A DNA stretch of 64,000 nucleotides from Tubulanus polymorphus (lineage: Eukaryota; Nemertea; Palaeonemertea; Tubulaniformes; Tubulanidae), in the NCBI RefSeq assembly GCF_964204645.1, contig NC_134033.1, positions 16,122,155 through 16,186,154 on the forward strand, given 5' to 3'. Below, in pieces: positions 10,132 through 21,864 of this stretch. The notes under the pieces were generated by a model that saw only the letters and a list, made by a program, of their open reading frames with translations, had not been told where the DNA came from and made no database searches. Positions within the stretch are counted from its first letter, which is position 1. Every line of letters begins with the position of its first letter. Position numbers and translations under genes: made by a program.

Positions 10132-11875
10132 GAACCCTGATGATGGAAAATCTCACACGATCTGACGGTTCAGAGATTCATCTAAATACCCTTTTCAAAG
10201 AATTAGTAATTACTGGAATGTTATTTCTAAAAATTTCTAAGGAAAGGTTTTAAGTATTCGATAATAACATTCATTACTGTTTGTCAGAAGATTTAGATAG
10301 ATCTTCTAAATGTCAAAGATGAATAAACTTTGAAACATTATCGTTGTTAGATTATCAGAAGATGAGATTGAGATAGATCTCGAAACCGTCAGGTGAATAG
10401 ATTTTAAAGTATCATTGATTGCGGTGTTATTCACTACCATCAACAAATTATACATCGGTTTATTCTCGACAGCAACTAATCCTAACATACCAGACGTGAC
10501 ATGCTATAGTGAAATCACTGGTGAAATAGTGCCGTATTTGACTAGTATCCGATACTATGTTACTCACGAACGGCTAACGATAAAAGATGCTCGTTTTCTC
10601 TCGAAGAGAGGTTTAAAATTACTGCACGACCGGTTACTGGAAATTCACCGCTCATCATTAGTTCAGTTCCCGCTGCCTCCATGGTGCATCCGCGCGTCCT
10701 GATTGGTCGGTTACAATTCTCGATTCTAACCAATCACGTGTAACGATTTCCTTCTAACTCTGATTTGCCAAATATCTACAACTGCGGATAGATTTCAAAC
10801 GTGATGAAATACTGCGAGTCAGCGTCGAACGACGATACGGTTATATCACACGAAGCAAAAGTCGAAAAAGGCTTGTAGTTCATTTCAGCGTTTGCCTTAA
10901 CCCTAATAGTCATCTTCAGTTGAAATAAACTACCATAGCTCAATGAGACCGTTCTGGATTTGTTTTGAAAAGATCAATGAGATTTTCTTTTACGACAGGT
11001 TTCTAAAGAGTCAAACATCGATCGATGAACTGTGTGGAACTGAGTCCTGTGGCAGTAGCAAACTCGGCGCCACCAAAGAATCAACGAATAAATCGTGTTT
11101 TAGTTCGATTTCATTAGTAATAAAACAATAAAAGCTATTTCTATCCAATAACTGTTGTTCGTTCCACTTGTAGATTCTATCAGCGCTAATGGCAAAGCTA
11201 TCATCATTCGAGAACCATGAAATTAACAGATCACGAACCAATTAACGCGGTATCTATTATTCCCTTTGTGTTTATCATCTATTATTGATGCGGAAAGTAA
11301 ACTCATTTTTATCAATCACGGGGTGTGCGCGAGTAACGTGTGGGAAAATCGTTACGGTATTGATTTCATCGATGCCCGTCCGTTTCGTCAGAAAAGAATT
11401 CTCGGTGACCTTGACCTTGAAATGGAATCGTCTGCGCGTCGCCGTCATCAATACACAATGCGGCCTGTGTTTATCGGCTGTCAAATCGTTACAAGTGACT
11501 TGTTTAGATTCTAGTTGTTACACGAGGCAGTAAAAAAACATTGTTTAACGCCACAACTTACCGCGAGAAAGGCGTACAACTAACATTATGGATTGTGTCC
11601 TGTAACTGGGACAGGAAACCGTTGTGTTCTACGCCGAACACGCGATTCGGCTTTTAGAGAAAATAGAATTATCTATCATGAATAGAGAGCAGGCTGATGT
11701 GTCGACGGTCGTCAAAATCGGAGCCGTTTTCATAAACTGTGTCAGTAGAAGTCCATAAAATATTTGTCGAACCATAATAACTTCGATTCAGACACTTACA
11801 ACCTATGTTGGGGATAGAAGGGGCGGAAAGGGGGAGTTGTAATTTCCTCATATCGCCCACGAAACGGTCTAGTGA
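10132..11875. other. intergenic, no gene seen
   Basis: Several short open frames exist on both strands but none has a signal, domain, splice context or codon pattern worth calling. Near 10350-10392 the words GAAGATGA and CTCGAAACCG recur, with a similar pair near 53503-53540, which looks like the tail of a dispersed element. Confidence 0.5.
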
Positions 11876-12130
11876 TTATTTTACATCGACGCGGGCACCA
11901 GTCATCTTAGATACACACCCCAGGCACCAATCAACTCTGATACTATCTTGGGTCTACTCAGCTAAACACGCGCGCGGGCACTAGTCTACTCTGATACACA
12001 GTCGGGCATCGGTCTACCTAGCTAGACACGCAGACACGTACGTACCACGCAAACGTGCGGGCACCAGTCAACTCATGTACAAACCTCCGGGCACCAGTCT
12101 ATTCCGATACGCACACGCGGGTACCAGGCT
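11876..12130. repeat. degenerate tandem repeat, about 40-bp unit
   Basis: The phrase GGGCACCAGTCTACTCTGATACAC and variants (GGGCACTAGTCTACTC, GGGCATCGGTCTACC, GGGCACCAGTCTATTCCG) recur about six times with CGCG-rich spacers. It is non-coding and strongly diverged. Confidence 0.6.
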
Positions 12131-13744
12131 CCTACTTCCGACCCGGTGTATGATAGAATTGATGCTTTTTTCCGACGAGAAACGATTTGATCGCTGGAAC
12201 CCGAATCAGAGCACGTCGACGATAGACAGATCAGGAAGCGACATCCAATATGCTGGACGACAGATCGTTTCCTCGACGATACGAACCCGGAATATGAGAT
12301 GAGAGAGGATGAGAGAGAGATACATCAACCCATCCAAACAACGCATAACCACGCGAATATTAATTACCCGTAGAAAAAAGAACTATTCAAATATCGTTCG
12401 TTTAAAAATTAGCCACTTCTCTCTCTCTCTGATGTGTACTCTGATGCTTACAATGAATGCATACATTCTCAACGATCGTCGGACTCCAGCTGAAATATGC
12501 ACGAAGATAATTTCTAATTTTCTAATATATTTCACAGTTCCGTTATCTTCCAACAATGTTTATATACTATTCTTCCCGATTCAAGTTATATGATATTCTA
12601 TTAAATTCACCCCTATAACTCTAACGATCCTAGCGACTCTGCGCGAGTCGCAAACAAGCGGGTTATATCTGTTTGCTTAATTAGGGCCGTATTTGGAGGG
12701 CGGACAGGTTAGTGGTTAGTAGGCAGAAGCAGTTGCCCCCAAGGATTTTCGGTAAATTTGCCTTTTTTTGCATACGCGTGTGCCCTTTTTGAAAATCTTA
12801 ATATATTATCGTTATATCCAATAGAAATTTAATATAGGATCCTTTTCTTGGGACTGGCAAGCATTTTGTTATAGGCCTCACAGATTTTTTGGGGCCTGTA
12901 AGAGGAATCGTTGTTTGACTCTAGGTAACTGCGCCAGTTTGAGAGTTTCTCTGAATCTATTTCCACAAAAGTGTGGGTTTAATTCGATACTGGATCCAGT
13001 TTCAGCTTCTGGATCCAGTTACCGTACCAGTCTGGGAGTTTCTCCGCCCCCCCCGCAACATCCAAACGCCGGATACTGCCCTGGTAACATCAACGCAATG
13101 TAACAACTATACGCCTATCCGAATAGAGAGTTTGGTAAGCGCCGTCCGGTAACGAGCACGAATTACAAAGAAATACAATCATCGCCGGTTTATTTTGTGG
13201 AAATAATTGCGAACGAAATATCCCGACGGTAAATACGACGAGAAAGCGTGGAGAACGCTCTCAAACTGCGCGGTGTGATGATTTAACACTGACACGGATG
13301 TAACGGTGGATACACGATTTATCTCGTGAGTGATACAGTTGACTGAATGGCGCGGCTTTCAGTAATTCCGTCTCCAGAAATAGAAAAACCTCTCTCGCAG
13401 TCGGCGACGCATAAGAGCGTGCACAGCCTCCGGGATACATCTGCTGCTATATCACCGTGTAATTCGTCACGTTATTGAATTAATCAAACCGACAGAATAG
13501 AAAAAGAACAACGCAATTTGTAATTTGATTGCGAAGCTCTGAAAGTTGATCCAGATCCACTTATTCAGTTGTGTAGATTCAATCGGGGCCCAGAGTTCTG
13601 CTACATGTCTCATAGACTAACTCAGACGACTTACCTGTCGTCCATCCAAGATTCTGTAAAAACCATTTCGTGTTTATATTATTTGTGTATTTTATTGAAT
13701 AAAAGGGAAATCAATATATATCACAACGTTTTAGTTCCACACTG
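12131..13744. other. intergenic, no gene seen
   Basis: No supported gene. Two partial copies of the CTGGATCCAGTT word at 12990-13020 belong to the minisatellite family that starts at 13745. Confidence 0.5.
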
Positions 13745-14150
13745 TGACTTGGATTTATTTGACTGCAGTGTTCTACGGATTCAGTTACACAGAACTATTG
13801 CTTTTTTACTGTAGACCCAGTTCCACAGTGTTGAGTGGGTTTGATTTTACTGTGGACCCAGTTCCACAGTTGGGTGGGTTTAATTTGACCCCAGATCCAG
13901 TTCCACAGGAGTATGGGTTTAATTTGAGTCCAGATCCACTTCCGCAGTTCTACAGTGTCCTACGGATCCAGTTCCACAGTTGAGTGGGTTTAGTTTGACT
14001 GTGGATCCAGTTCCACGGAAGTATGGGTTTAATTTGACCCCGGACCCAGTTCCACAGGAGTATGGGTCTAATTTGACTGTGGATCCAGTTTCACAGTGTT
14101 GTGCGGGTTTTATTTGACTGTGGATCCAGTTCCACAGTTGGGTGGGTTTG
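13745..14150. repeat. 39-bp minisatellite, orientation 1 (CCAGTTCCACAGTTG...GGTTTAATTTGAC)
   Basis: About ten imperfect units reading GGATCCAGTTCCACAG, then TTGGGTGGGTTTAATTTGAC. The same unit in reverse complement forms arrays at 18859-19205 and 46555-46815, and single copies occur near 28145-28245 and 29050-29115. The unit length near 39 bp (13 codons) keeps reading frames open through the arrays, which creates false ORFs. Confidence 0.8.
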
Positions 14151-14628
14151 ATAATTTTACTCCTCATTCATAGGTATGACAGTAAACACTATAGCCGCAT
14201 CTTGGAGGCTACTGGATTTAATTTCAATCTTCTCCACACAATTAAATGTCTCTCCGATAACAGGCGGTATATCTACAGTTCTGTCAATCCCTTTGTGGTT
14301 TCTGAGAAAGGCTGGTCCACAGGTACCCCACACCCAGCCTCCCGAGATAAACACCGTTCCCCTCAACCACACGTAGCCTACGGGGGAAGCTCAAGTTCAT
14401 ATACATAGAAGCAAATAATTGACACACGGGGAAATTCTACCTGAACAGTGTTTGATAAAGTGTATCACGAGTGTCGTTAATATAGCAGCGAAACTGTAGT
14501 CGGTGTGTACATTTGTGTGCACCGGTGACAAAAAGTCTGCAATTACCGGGACATACGAACCCTACTGAAATATAGTTATTATGATATCAGTTACGAGTCA
14601 TGTCCATTTAATGCAGTTCAAATCATTG

Positions 14629-14808
14629 CAGTACTACTATCACGCCTATCAGGGGAGAGGGTTCACCGAGAACCAGTGTATGTTGCTCATATTGCACTAC
14701 TGTCACGCTCACAGGGGGAGAGGGTTCACCGAGAACCAGTGTATGTTGTTCATATTGCAATACTGTCACGCTTACAGGGGGAGAGGGTTCACCGAGAACC
14801 CGTGTTAG
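14629..14808. repeat. three copies of a 63-bp tandem repeat
   Basis: The units, starting CACGCYYAYCAGGGGGAGAGG and containing GGTTCACCGAGAACCAGTG, recur at 14641, 14704 and 14767. The first copy lacks one G of the G run. Unit length divisible by three makes an apparent 21-residue protein repeat, which I do not believe is coding. Confidence 0.8.
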
Positions 14809-17800
14809 TTTAGACTAACGCACATAACGTAGGGAAACACAGAAACACGCAGATAGAGAAACGTGTTACCGAGAGTTCGCGTGTTCGTTTACGAGAAACG
14901 TGATTTCGGGAAATAATGTTTCCAAGATTGAACACGTTTTAAGTCTTATGTTTCTGAGTTTTCTGCGTCGTGCGCGCGTTGGGCTTAAGGTTTAGCGCGT
15001 CAGCTGTACAGGGCACTGCAGTGCGGGCCCGCGAGGATTGAGCCATTGCTGAATGGAACCTCTAGGGAACGAGCCAACGTCGAGTAGGATTCTGGGGAGT
15101 GGTTTGCCATAGCGGCCTCTGGCGAGGGAGGGGGGGTGTAGCCAGAAAGACGTTTACCTTAGTAGCTGAAGTACCTCGGAGAGTGAAGTACCTCGGAAGT
15201 CCTAATCGTATGAAGGCGTGGTTGAGCGCCGGGGAGTGGGAGCGCCTGGAGGTCAACTTTGTCGAGAAACGACCTTCAATGTAAAGAGCTTTTGACCGTA
15301 AATATTCATTATAGCTCGACGCACGTATCGCTGGCGAGGAGGGGGAGAGAGAGAGAGTCAGCAGCTGAGACCCCGGTCGAAGCTGCCGGGTCACGTATTC
15401 CACCCCTTATATTCATTATATGATACATATTCATGGCGCTCGCGACGATGACAGAAAAACGCCGAACAGGAAAATTAGATAGGAAATTCACACCGGAACT
15501 GCGTAGATTGATGATGGCGCACGCGCACGGCGATCATAAAGTTATGATATGAGGTGATTGAAGTGAGATAAAAGCAAATAGAATCGATTAGTATGAATTA
15601 TAAATGGCGAACGGAAAAATGGGGTTGTTGCATAAGATATAGTCACGGCTTAGCGTACGACCTCATGTCTGAGACCATAGTTTTATAGACAATTTAAGAA
15701 CTATATAAAGACTAGACGATCTTACGCCGGTTTTTCTGTCGCGTATTGGCAAACGTGCCCTGAAGCGGAGTTACGATCTAAGAAAAATGAAATAGTTGGG
15801 GTACGATGTCCTGTGGAAGGGAGTTGGGGCCAATTGGTTGGGGGTTAGGTGTCCTCCTCAGCCGGGGAAGATGTTAGGTGGCATAGGGAATCAATATACG
15901 GGGGAGGGGGGGGGGGTAGTGGGGTAAGTATATTCTAAAATCGCTGTTAAACTCTCACTCCCGGCGGGTCCGAGTCTCGACCTTGTCGGCGATGTTGTTA
16001 GCTTTACACTTTAAAAACCAACGATAATCACTCAGCAGCGGCTTATCTTAATGCGTATAGAAAACCGGCTCCGTTTTCAGCAGCGAGAGTCGACGATAAT
16101 CTCGCGAGACTAAAATCTGCAGGAAAGCAGGCGAATGAAATATTTACTAAATCGATTAAACAAAGTTGGTGTCGGCTTTCCTCTTCAAGTCGCGCGGTGC
16201 GCGGGAGACTGGTTTGAAAACGTGTTAAAAGTACTTCGCGAACACTATACTTTTCGATACTACTTTATCGGACATTGTCGGAGACAGTAGAAACAAGAAA
16301 CTAAGTCGAAAGATTATTGACGCTTGAAAAACAGCATATAGCTTAGGGTTATCGAAGGTGAACAACTCAACGATAGATATATAGCCGCAAAGCAGCGATT
16401 ACGGTTTTCTGACCTTCACTTGTGACGCGAAGCGAAACGGAAAAAATCATTACCGAGGATTCTAACCAGAAACTATGGACGGAGAAATGAAACCTGAGCA
16501 AGTTTGATGAATCAAATAATATTCTTATAGTAGATGAAAATGTGAATTGTAGATCTGAGTTACTCAGTGAAACGATGATTCTAGTCTAGTCAAGGGCTAT
16601 TGATGAACGCAACTGCAACCATGCTATTCTTTTGATTAATGAGCTAGACATCTAAACAATCTGGTACCGGTCCGAAGATCTGACCTATAGGACCCCAAAT
16701 AATGCATTGTAAAATGTGTTGAACGAATGTAAACGATATCTGGACCAGACTGAACCGCGGTGTATGGCGTTCGTACTACTGTTAACACCGGCCTCACGAC
16801 CGCCGATCACACCATCTGTCTGTACTTCGATTTCCGATTTCAAAATCAAACCCCTTGTTTCAATCCCGGCAGGTGTGGTGGGTTTGTAAGGGTCAACAAA
16901 TCAAAGAAAACATTAAACGAAATCTACCGATTAAATAAATAACAGGTTAATCTCTGTTTCAAGATAAACAAAAGACACTGGACTCACATCTCGCTGGTCA
17001 CTTATTGCATAGGTTAATTCAGGGGCCACTTAATTGACCAAAAAATTTGTTATTCATTAAATTCGATTCCATTGAAAATAATTCATATCACGAATTTATT
17101 GTATTCAATGTTCTTGCGACGCGTTGAATTTTCATTTCAACCGCATTTTCATCATCAGGCGTTCAATGAATCATACACTACACCGATCAGTCATTAAATC
17201 AGTAATAGTCTGGAGCAGCTTGTAATCTGTTTTATTACTCAGAGCCAGAGGTTCCTCTGAACTTCGCCTGAACTTCACGTTACATTCTACCCGGATATGT
17301 AATAACTATTGTTATTGATATTTCTTTATAACAAACTCAACTGTAGATGCTGAAACCTAGGAGGTGAATTCATCGAAACATACTCAATTCTGAGTACCCC
17401 TTCGAGTATACTACTCCACACATACTCAATTTTGAGTACTCGTACTTGCCTTATCGTGCATGGTAACCCCGAGGGTATACCCGATAAAAAATGGCGGCAG
17501 CTCATTTGCAGTGCGGCCATATTCGTAGCAACGAAAATCAACATAACTCATTTATCCAAAAAGGATCACTCCAAATCTGAGTTGCCTACGTCAAGTCACG
17601 TATCTGGAATTGGGCACGTTTCGATAGATATTCGCATTGGTCCAGAAGTTTATGTCTCTAGTGGCGCTAAAGGATTAGGTCATTCCAATAGTATATTTCT
17701 TGTTGCTAAACGTTTGGTTTAAAATGCTTTAATTTCTGTTATTTAGTTTATTTTAGATACTCGTTTTTCTCCCCTAGGCCTACCATGGGAATGGTTAGAG

Positions 17801-17959
17801 TCGATTCTCATAATTCTATTCTATTCCATTCTATTATGGTAAGGTCAGGTATAAAACTGAGACCTAAATTGCAGTCGCTGCGGGCTCCTTTATCCACCAC
17901 CAATAACTGATTCATTTTAGATCAATTTTTGATTTACGTTTCTATCGCTTATTCGTGTA
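14809..17959. other. intergenic, no gene seen
   Basis: Open frames at 15062-15403 (-), 16760-16942 (+) and 17432-17722 (+) lack recognisable domains or signals. A G-rich run lies at 15900-15918. A CATACTCAATTYTGAGTAC word is repeated at 17376-17440. A degenerate copy of the CATAGTCATGGCTTAG element end may lie near 15635-15685. Confidence 0.5.
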
Positions 17960-18120
17960 AGATCTTAACCGTCACGTGCTGCCCCTATACACAACGTTGA
18001 CGGTCAACGCGTGAACTAATTTACACTCGCATGCCGCAGTTTGAAATATCCGGCTGTGCGTTAGTTCACATTTTTACCGCTACTGTTATATATAGGGGCA
18101 GCACTTTACGGTCACGATCT
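17960..18120. mobile_element. foldback MITE, 161 bp
   Basis: The left arm AGATCTTAACCGTCACGTGC, then TGCCCCTATA, pairs with the right arm, which in reverse complement reads AGATCGTGACCGTAAAGTGC, then TGCCCCTATA. The pairing continues imperfectly to a shared GTGAACTAA/TTAGTTCAC near the centre. A non-autonomous hairpin element with no coding. Confidence 0.65.
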
Positions 18121-18858
18121 GACAATACTCAGTTGAGTACCGGGCCGAATCCTGCCCCTGATAAATTCTGCAATTCTTGAAAGAGTATCGACACTATAAA
18201 ACAAACGTCTAAGTATCTATTTATAAGTAAAAAGGAGAACATTTCCTGTTAATTTTTATTGATTTTATCATGTAAAGGGTGTACAGCCAAGATGTGGGTT
18301 AAGTCTAGTACCAACCTGTGTATGATGCGAGTTATGATTAAGAGCTTATCTTCAATCTTCCTTAATACAAAACATCTTTATATTCCATAGCTTCAAATCA
18401 GCAGAGTCCATCATTCATTATAGACAAAGTTGAGTCGATCCTTTTAGGTATTATAGGTATTTATATAGCACATAAAGACTGAATTTTATCGGCGTGATGT
18501 CATCCCCGACTGACACTGGAACTGACAGATTGGAGGGTTCGTCTGCGTAAAACGCGATGAATTAAAACATTATCGAAATGATTTAATAGAGCGCGCAAAA
18601 AACTCAGCCGCTACTAATGGATCTTTTAGCGTAGTTATAGGTAAATATAATGAGTGGTCGGGGAGGTGGGGGGGGGGAGAAGGGGATGCAAATGCGGGTG
18701 ATGGATTTAGATGATACTATTGCATCGGGTCCGAACAATACTATTTTATCTTCCTGCTTATTTCATTCAATGACGTGTGTTTATTTACGATTTGAAGCGA
18801 TCGTGGATTCAAAGGGTTCTTGATAAACTCGAATCGATTTTGATTCCGTCGGGAAATT

Positions 18859-19205
18859 ACAACCACACAACTGTGGAACTGAACCAAGAGTCAAAATAAA
18901 GCCATTACGACCGTGGAAGTGGATCCTAGAGTCAAACTAAACCCACACAATGGTGGGACTTGGTTTAGAGTCAAATTGAACCCACACAACTGTGGAACTG
19001 GGTCTGGAGCCAAATTTGACCCACACAACTGTGGAACTGCGTCCCGGGTTGAATTAGATCCCTACGATTGTGGAACTGGGTTCACAGTCAAATTAAAGCC
19101 GCACAACCGTGGAACTGGGTCCAAAGTCAAATCGAACCTACACAACTGTGGAACTGGATCCAGGGTCAAAATAAACCAACACAACCGTGGAACTGGATTC
19201 AGAGT
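18859..19205. repeat. 39-bp minisatellite, orientation 2
   Basis: About nine units of CACAACTGTGGAACTGGGTC followed by CAGAGTCAAATTAAACC: the same family as 13745-14150 in inverse orientation. The 131-codon frame across it repeats HNCGTGSRVKLNP and is a by-product of the 39-bp period. Confidence 0.8.
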
Positions 19206-21203
19206 CGAATACATATTTTCAGCCAAAAATTCACACGGACGCATGATACAAAATATCAATGAATTTCACCTACTTGATTTGTGTTCAACATTAATCAGCA
19301 ATCGATGATTAAACAGAACTGCTACATTTCGTATAACACGTCGTGATGATGTTTTCGATATTTAACTCACCGATTGTAAATCGATCATTTTTCGGCACTA
19401 AGCAGGAAGTGATTTCTCTGTAATCCGCTGATGACGCGATTTATACCGTCTGTTTGTTGTCTGTTAGTCTGTGTGAACATCGCTCGCTCGCGCGCGCTCT
19501 CTTTCTCTCCTCCTCTCAGTCGATGTGACCGTTACCATGGGTCTGCAGTTTAAATGTTTTGCGTCGCGACGCTTTCTATGCTCGACTCGCCGGCCTTGAA
19601 CCCCAGCCCCAACTCCCCTCTCCGTATTTTCAATAAAGAATGATATTAGAAACATGGCGTAATTCTCTAAATACTGATTAGAACAATATAATTCATAGAA
19701 AATAGAAGCTATCGTATCAGGGGTGGATCCAGGTTTTTGAAAATGAGGGGCCCACATTGGATTGAGGTCACTGCTTACACATATTTATTTGCGCCGTGTA
19801 GGATAGGATTCTTCCCCCCAAAAAAAATTGAATTCACTTAGATGCATTTTGAGCACTTTCTTGGTTGAAGTTAGGAATGAAATGGGCGAGGGGTTGAAAA
19901 CCTTCTATGATTCGAAAATTGGGGACGCCCCCTGGATCGGCCACTGCGCATCTATTGAATTATCAGAAACATCTAAAAGCTAAAACATTCTAATATTCTG
20001 TTACAAGATCCCGAACCGTTATGAAAAAGAAATCTCGTTTTTCTTTCTGGCCCCCCTCTCTCTCTCCCTGCCTTAATCGGGAAAAAAGGAATCTCCAACG
20101 TCCCAGTTCCACGGTAGTGTGAGTTAGAGTCGAGTCTGAGTTGTGAAATCAGTTCGTTTCAGAATTTCTAATCTGGTCTGTTTCCGGCACTGCACGCAAA
20201 CTGCGGATTAATACGAACCTGATCACACACGCACACACACGCAGACTTCTAAATACTACTTTCATTTACTAAGTGCTTCCGATGCTAAAACAAGATCTGT
20301 ACCAGCTCCGTGACATTACGTGTGTGTTATTTATCAATTATATTCATGTAATGTCTCATATTTGTTGCATTTGTTGCTCTCGACATGGAAGGAGTAATTT
20401 GATGCGTCTGGAGATAGTGAATTTTATATCCCCGTTTCGTTGCTACACGTAGCTGGTCTCAGAGGTGCCTTTGCATTCCGAAAATAACACAGAAAAAATC
20501 GAAATGATAAAGGCAAAATTCAGAGGGGCTTCGGAAGCAATTTTCGATTGGAGCGGCCAAGTAATCAGGGAGAGTCAGTGCGAGAAAGTGGCGTGTGCCT
20601 TTAGTAGATTATGGAATTTCAATAGCTTTACGACGGCGCAATTTGGGGCCAGTAGAAATCTTGAGCCTGTACCGGCTGAACACGAGTCAGTGATACAGCC
20701 GCGATACTGGGCTCCAGACCCTGTCAAGGGAAGCTTGGCACAACTGTGGAAATATCCCGATTTACAAACGCAAACAACAGAATTGGAACCCAAAAGTTTA
20801 TTAAGTTATGTAAAAGTGTAACTAAAGATATAATTACGACACCCCAGCTGTTACAAATCTGTGCCGAGACCGATGTGGTCGCGCCGCCGCCTGCCTGGAA
20901 AGAGAGCGAGTCCCACTCGCCGTCGCCTTATATACCGGGCTGACAATAGAAGTAGATCGACTGTGCATTCTTTTCATGACAGACCCGAATCCTCGCTTGC
21001 CAGGGTTTGATTGCCTCTCGCCGATGCTCACGCCAACTCAACCCTGGCCGAAAATTTCCTTCGTCGGTCTATTACACCGCTCAAGATTCTTGGGCGGACG
21101 GGTCACCTTAACGGCCACCAGTCTATATATCAAGCCAATGAGATGCGTTGTTTCTCAAATTAGATTCGCTCTATCGTCAAAACCACGCATCTGATTGACT
21201 AGA
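19206..21203. other. intergenic, no confident gene
   Basis: A 118-codon plus-strand frame at 20465-20821 is open but has no signal peptide, domain or splice evidence, so I leave it uncalled. Single words of the 39-bp family occur near 20100. Confidence 0.5.
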
Positions 21204-21330
21204 CGACTGGTGACCGGGATGACTGGTGACCGGGACGACTGGTTACCGGGATGACTGGTGACCGGGACGACTGGTTACCGGGATGACTGGTGACCGGGAC
21301 GACTGGTTACCGGGATGACAAGTGACTGGT
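21204..21330. repeat. 16-bp tandem repeat (GACTGGTGACCGGGAT)
   Basis: Eight near-perfect 16-bp units alternating GACTGGTGACCGGGAT/C and GACTGGTTACCGGGAT, which gives a higher-order 32-bp period. It lies about 80 bp downstream of the poly(A) signal of the minus-strand locus. Confidence 0.85.
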
Positions 21331-21411
21331 GAATTATCATCGACGCCAAAGAAATTAAAAAAGAAACAAAAACTATTCGAGAATTATTCCATACGTGTAT
21401 TCAATGGATAT

Positions 21412-21417
21412 TTTATT
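21412..21417 (-). terminator. poly(A) signal of the distal 3' end
   Basis: AATAAA on the minus strand, about 160 nt after the stop codon at 21578, defines the end of the distal transcript. Confidence 0.6.
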
Positions 21418-21577
21418 GTGTGTAAAGTGATACTGACGTCATATACAAGTGTGTACTACGTGTGGGAAATCGACGACTAAAAATGGTCTCGTTCATTCTC
21501 GTTCCTATCGCGCGTAGGGAAGGAACGGGATCTTTGTGAAATTAAACTTTTAAACATTCGGTATAAAACGCGGTTAA

Positions 21578-21864
21578 TTACGCGTTTTTCTGTTGCGGTA
21601 CGAGTGCTCCGGCGCGGTTAGCTTCCTCCAGCGTCATCGGGGCGGTCGTGTTCTTACCGGCAGCCGGCGGCGCGGGCGGCGCTGCTCGTTTAGCGCCACC
21701 AACGGTTGGTGTTGGTACAGCAGCGCCACCACCGGTTGGTGTAGGTACAGCTGCACCCCTATCGGTTGGCGTTGGTACATCAGCGCCCTCACCGGTTGCT
21801 GCTGCTGGTACTGGAATAGTATCGGCTGGTTTAGGCTGCGGTTGTAGTGCCGGATTACCAATCC
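21578..21864 (-). CDS. distal terminal exon (Pro/Ala/Thr-rich tail)
   Basis: The acceptor TGATTTCAG|GG is phase 1 like all upstream exons. The exon encodes 94 residues with no cysteine: IGNPALQPQPKPADTIPVP, then four 10-11 residue repeats of the type GG[GA]AAVPTPT, a KRAAPPAPPAAGKNTTAP segment and the end ALVPQQKNA. The repeat is also visible as a 33-bp DNA repeat. It is probably a flexible, O-glycosylatable tail. The cysteine-free Pro-rich end parallels the proximal terminal exon at 42692-43788. Confidence 0.75.

Noticed and set aside
15062..15403. 113-codon minus-strand frame
   Set aside because: Ser/Arg/Pro composition typical of chance frames in GC-richer DNA; no splice or signal evidence.
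18913..19308. 131-codon frame with a 13-residue repeat
   Set aside because: Product of the 39-bp minisatellite. The same unit occurs inverted and inside an intron, so it is not a conserved protein.
20465..20821. 118-codon plus-strand frame
   Set aside because: No signal, domain, splice site or repeat evidence. Length alone is compatible with chance.
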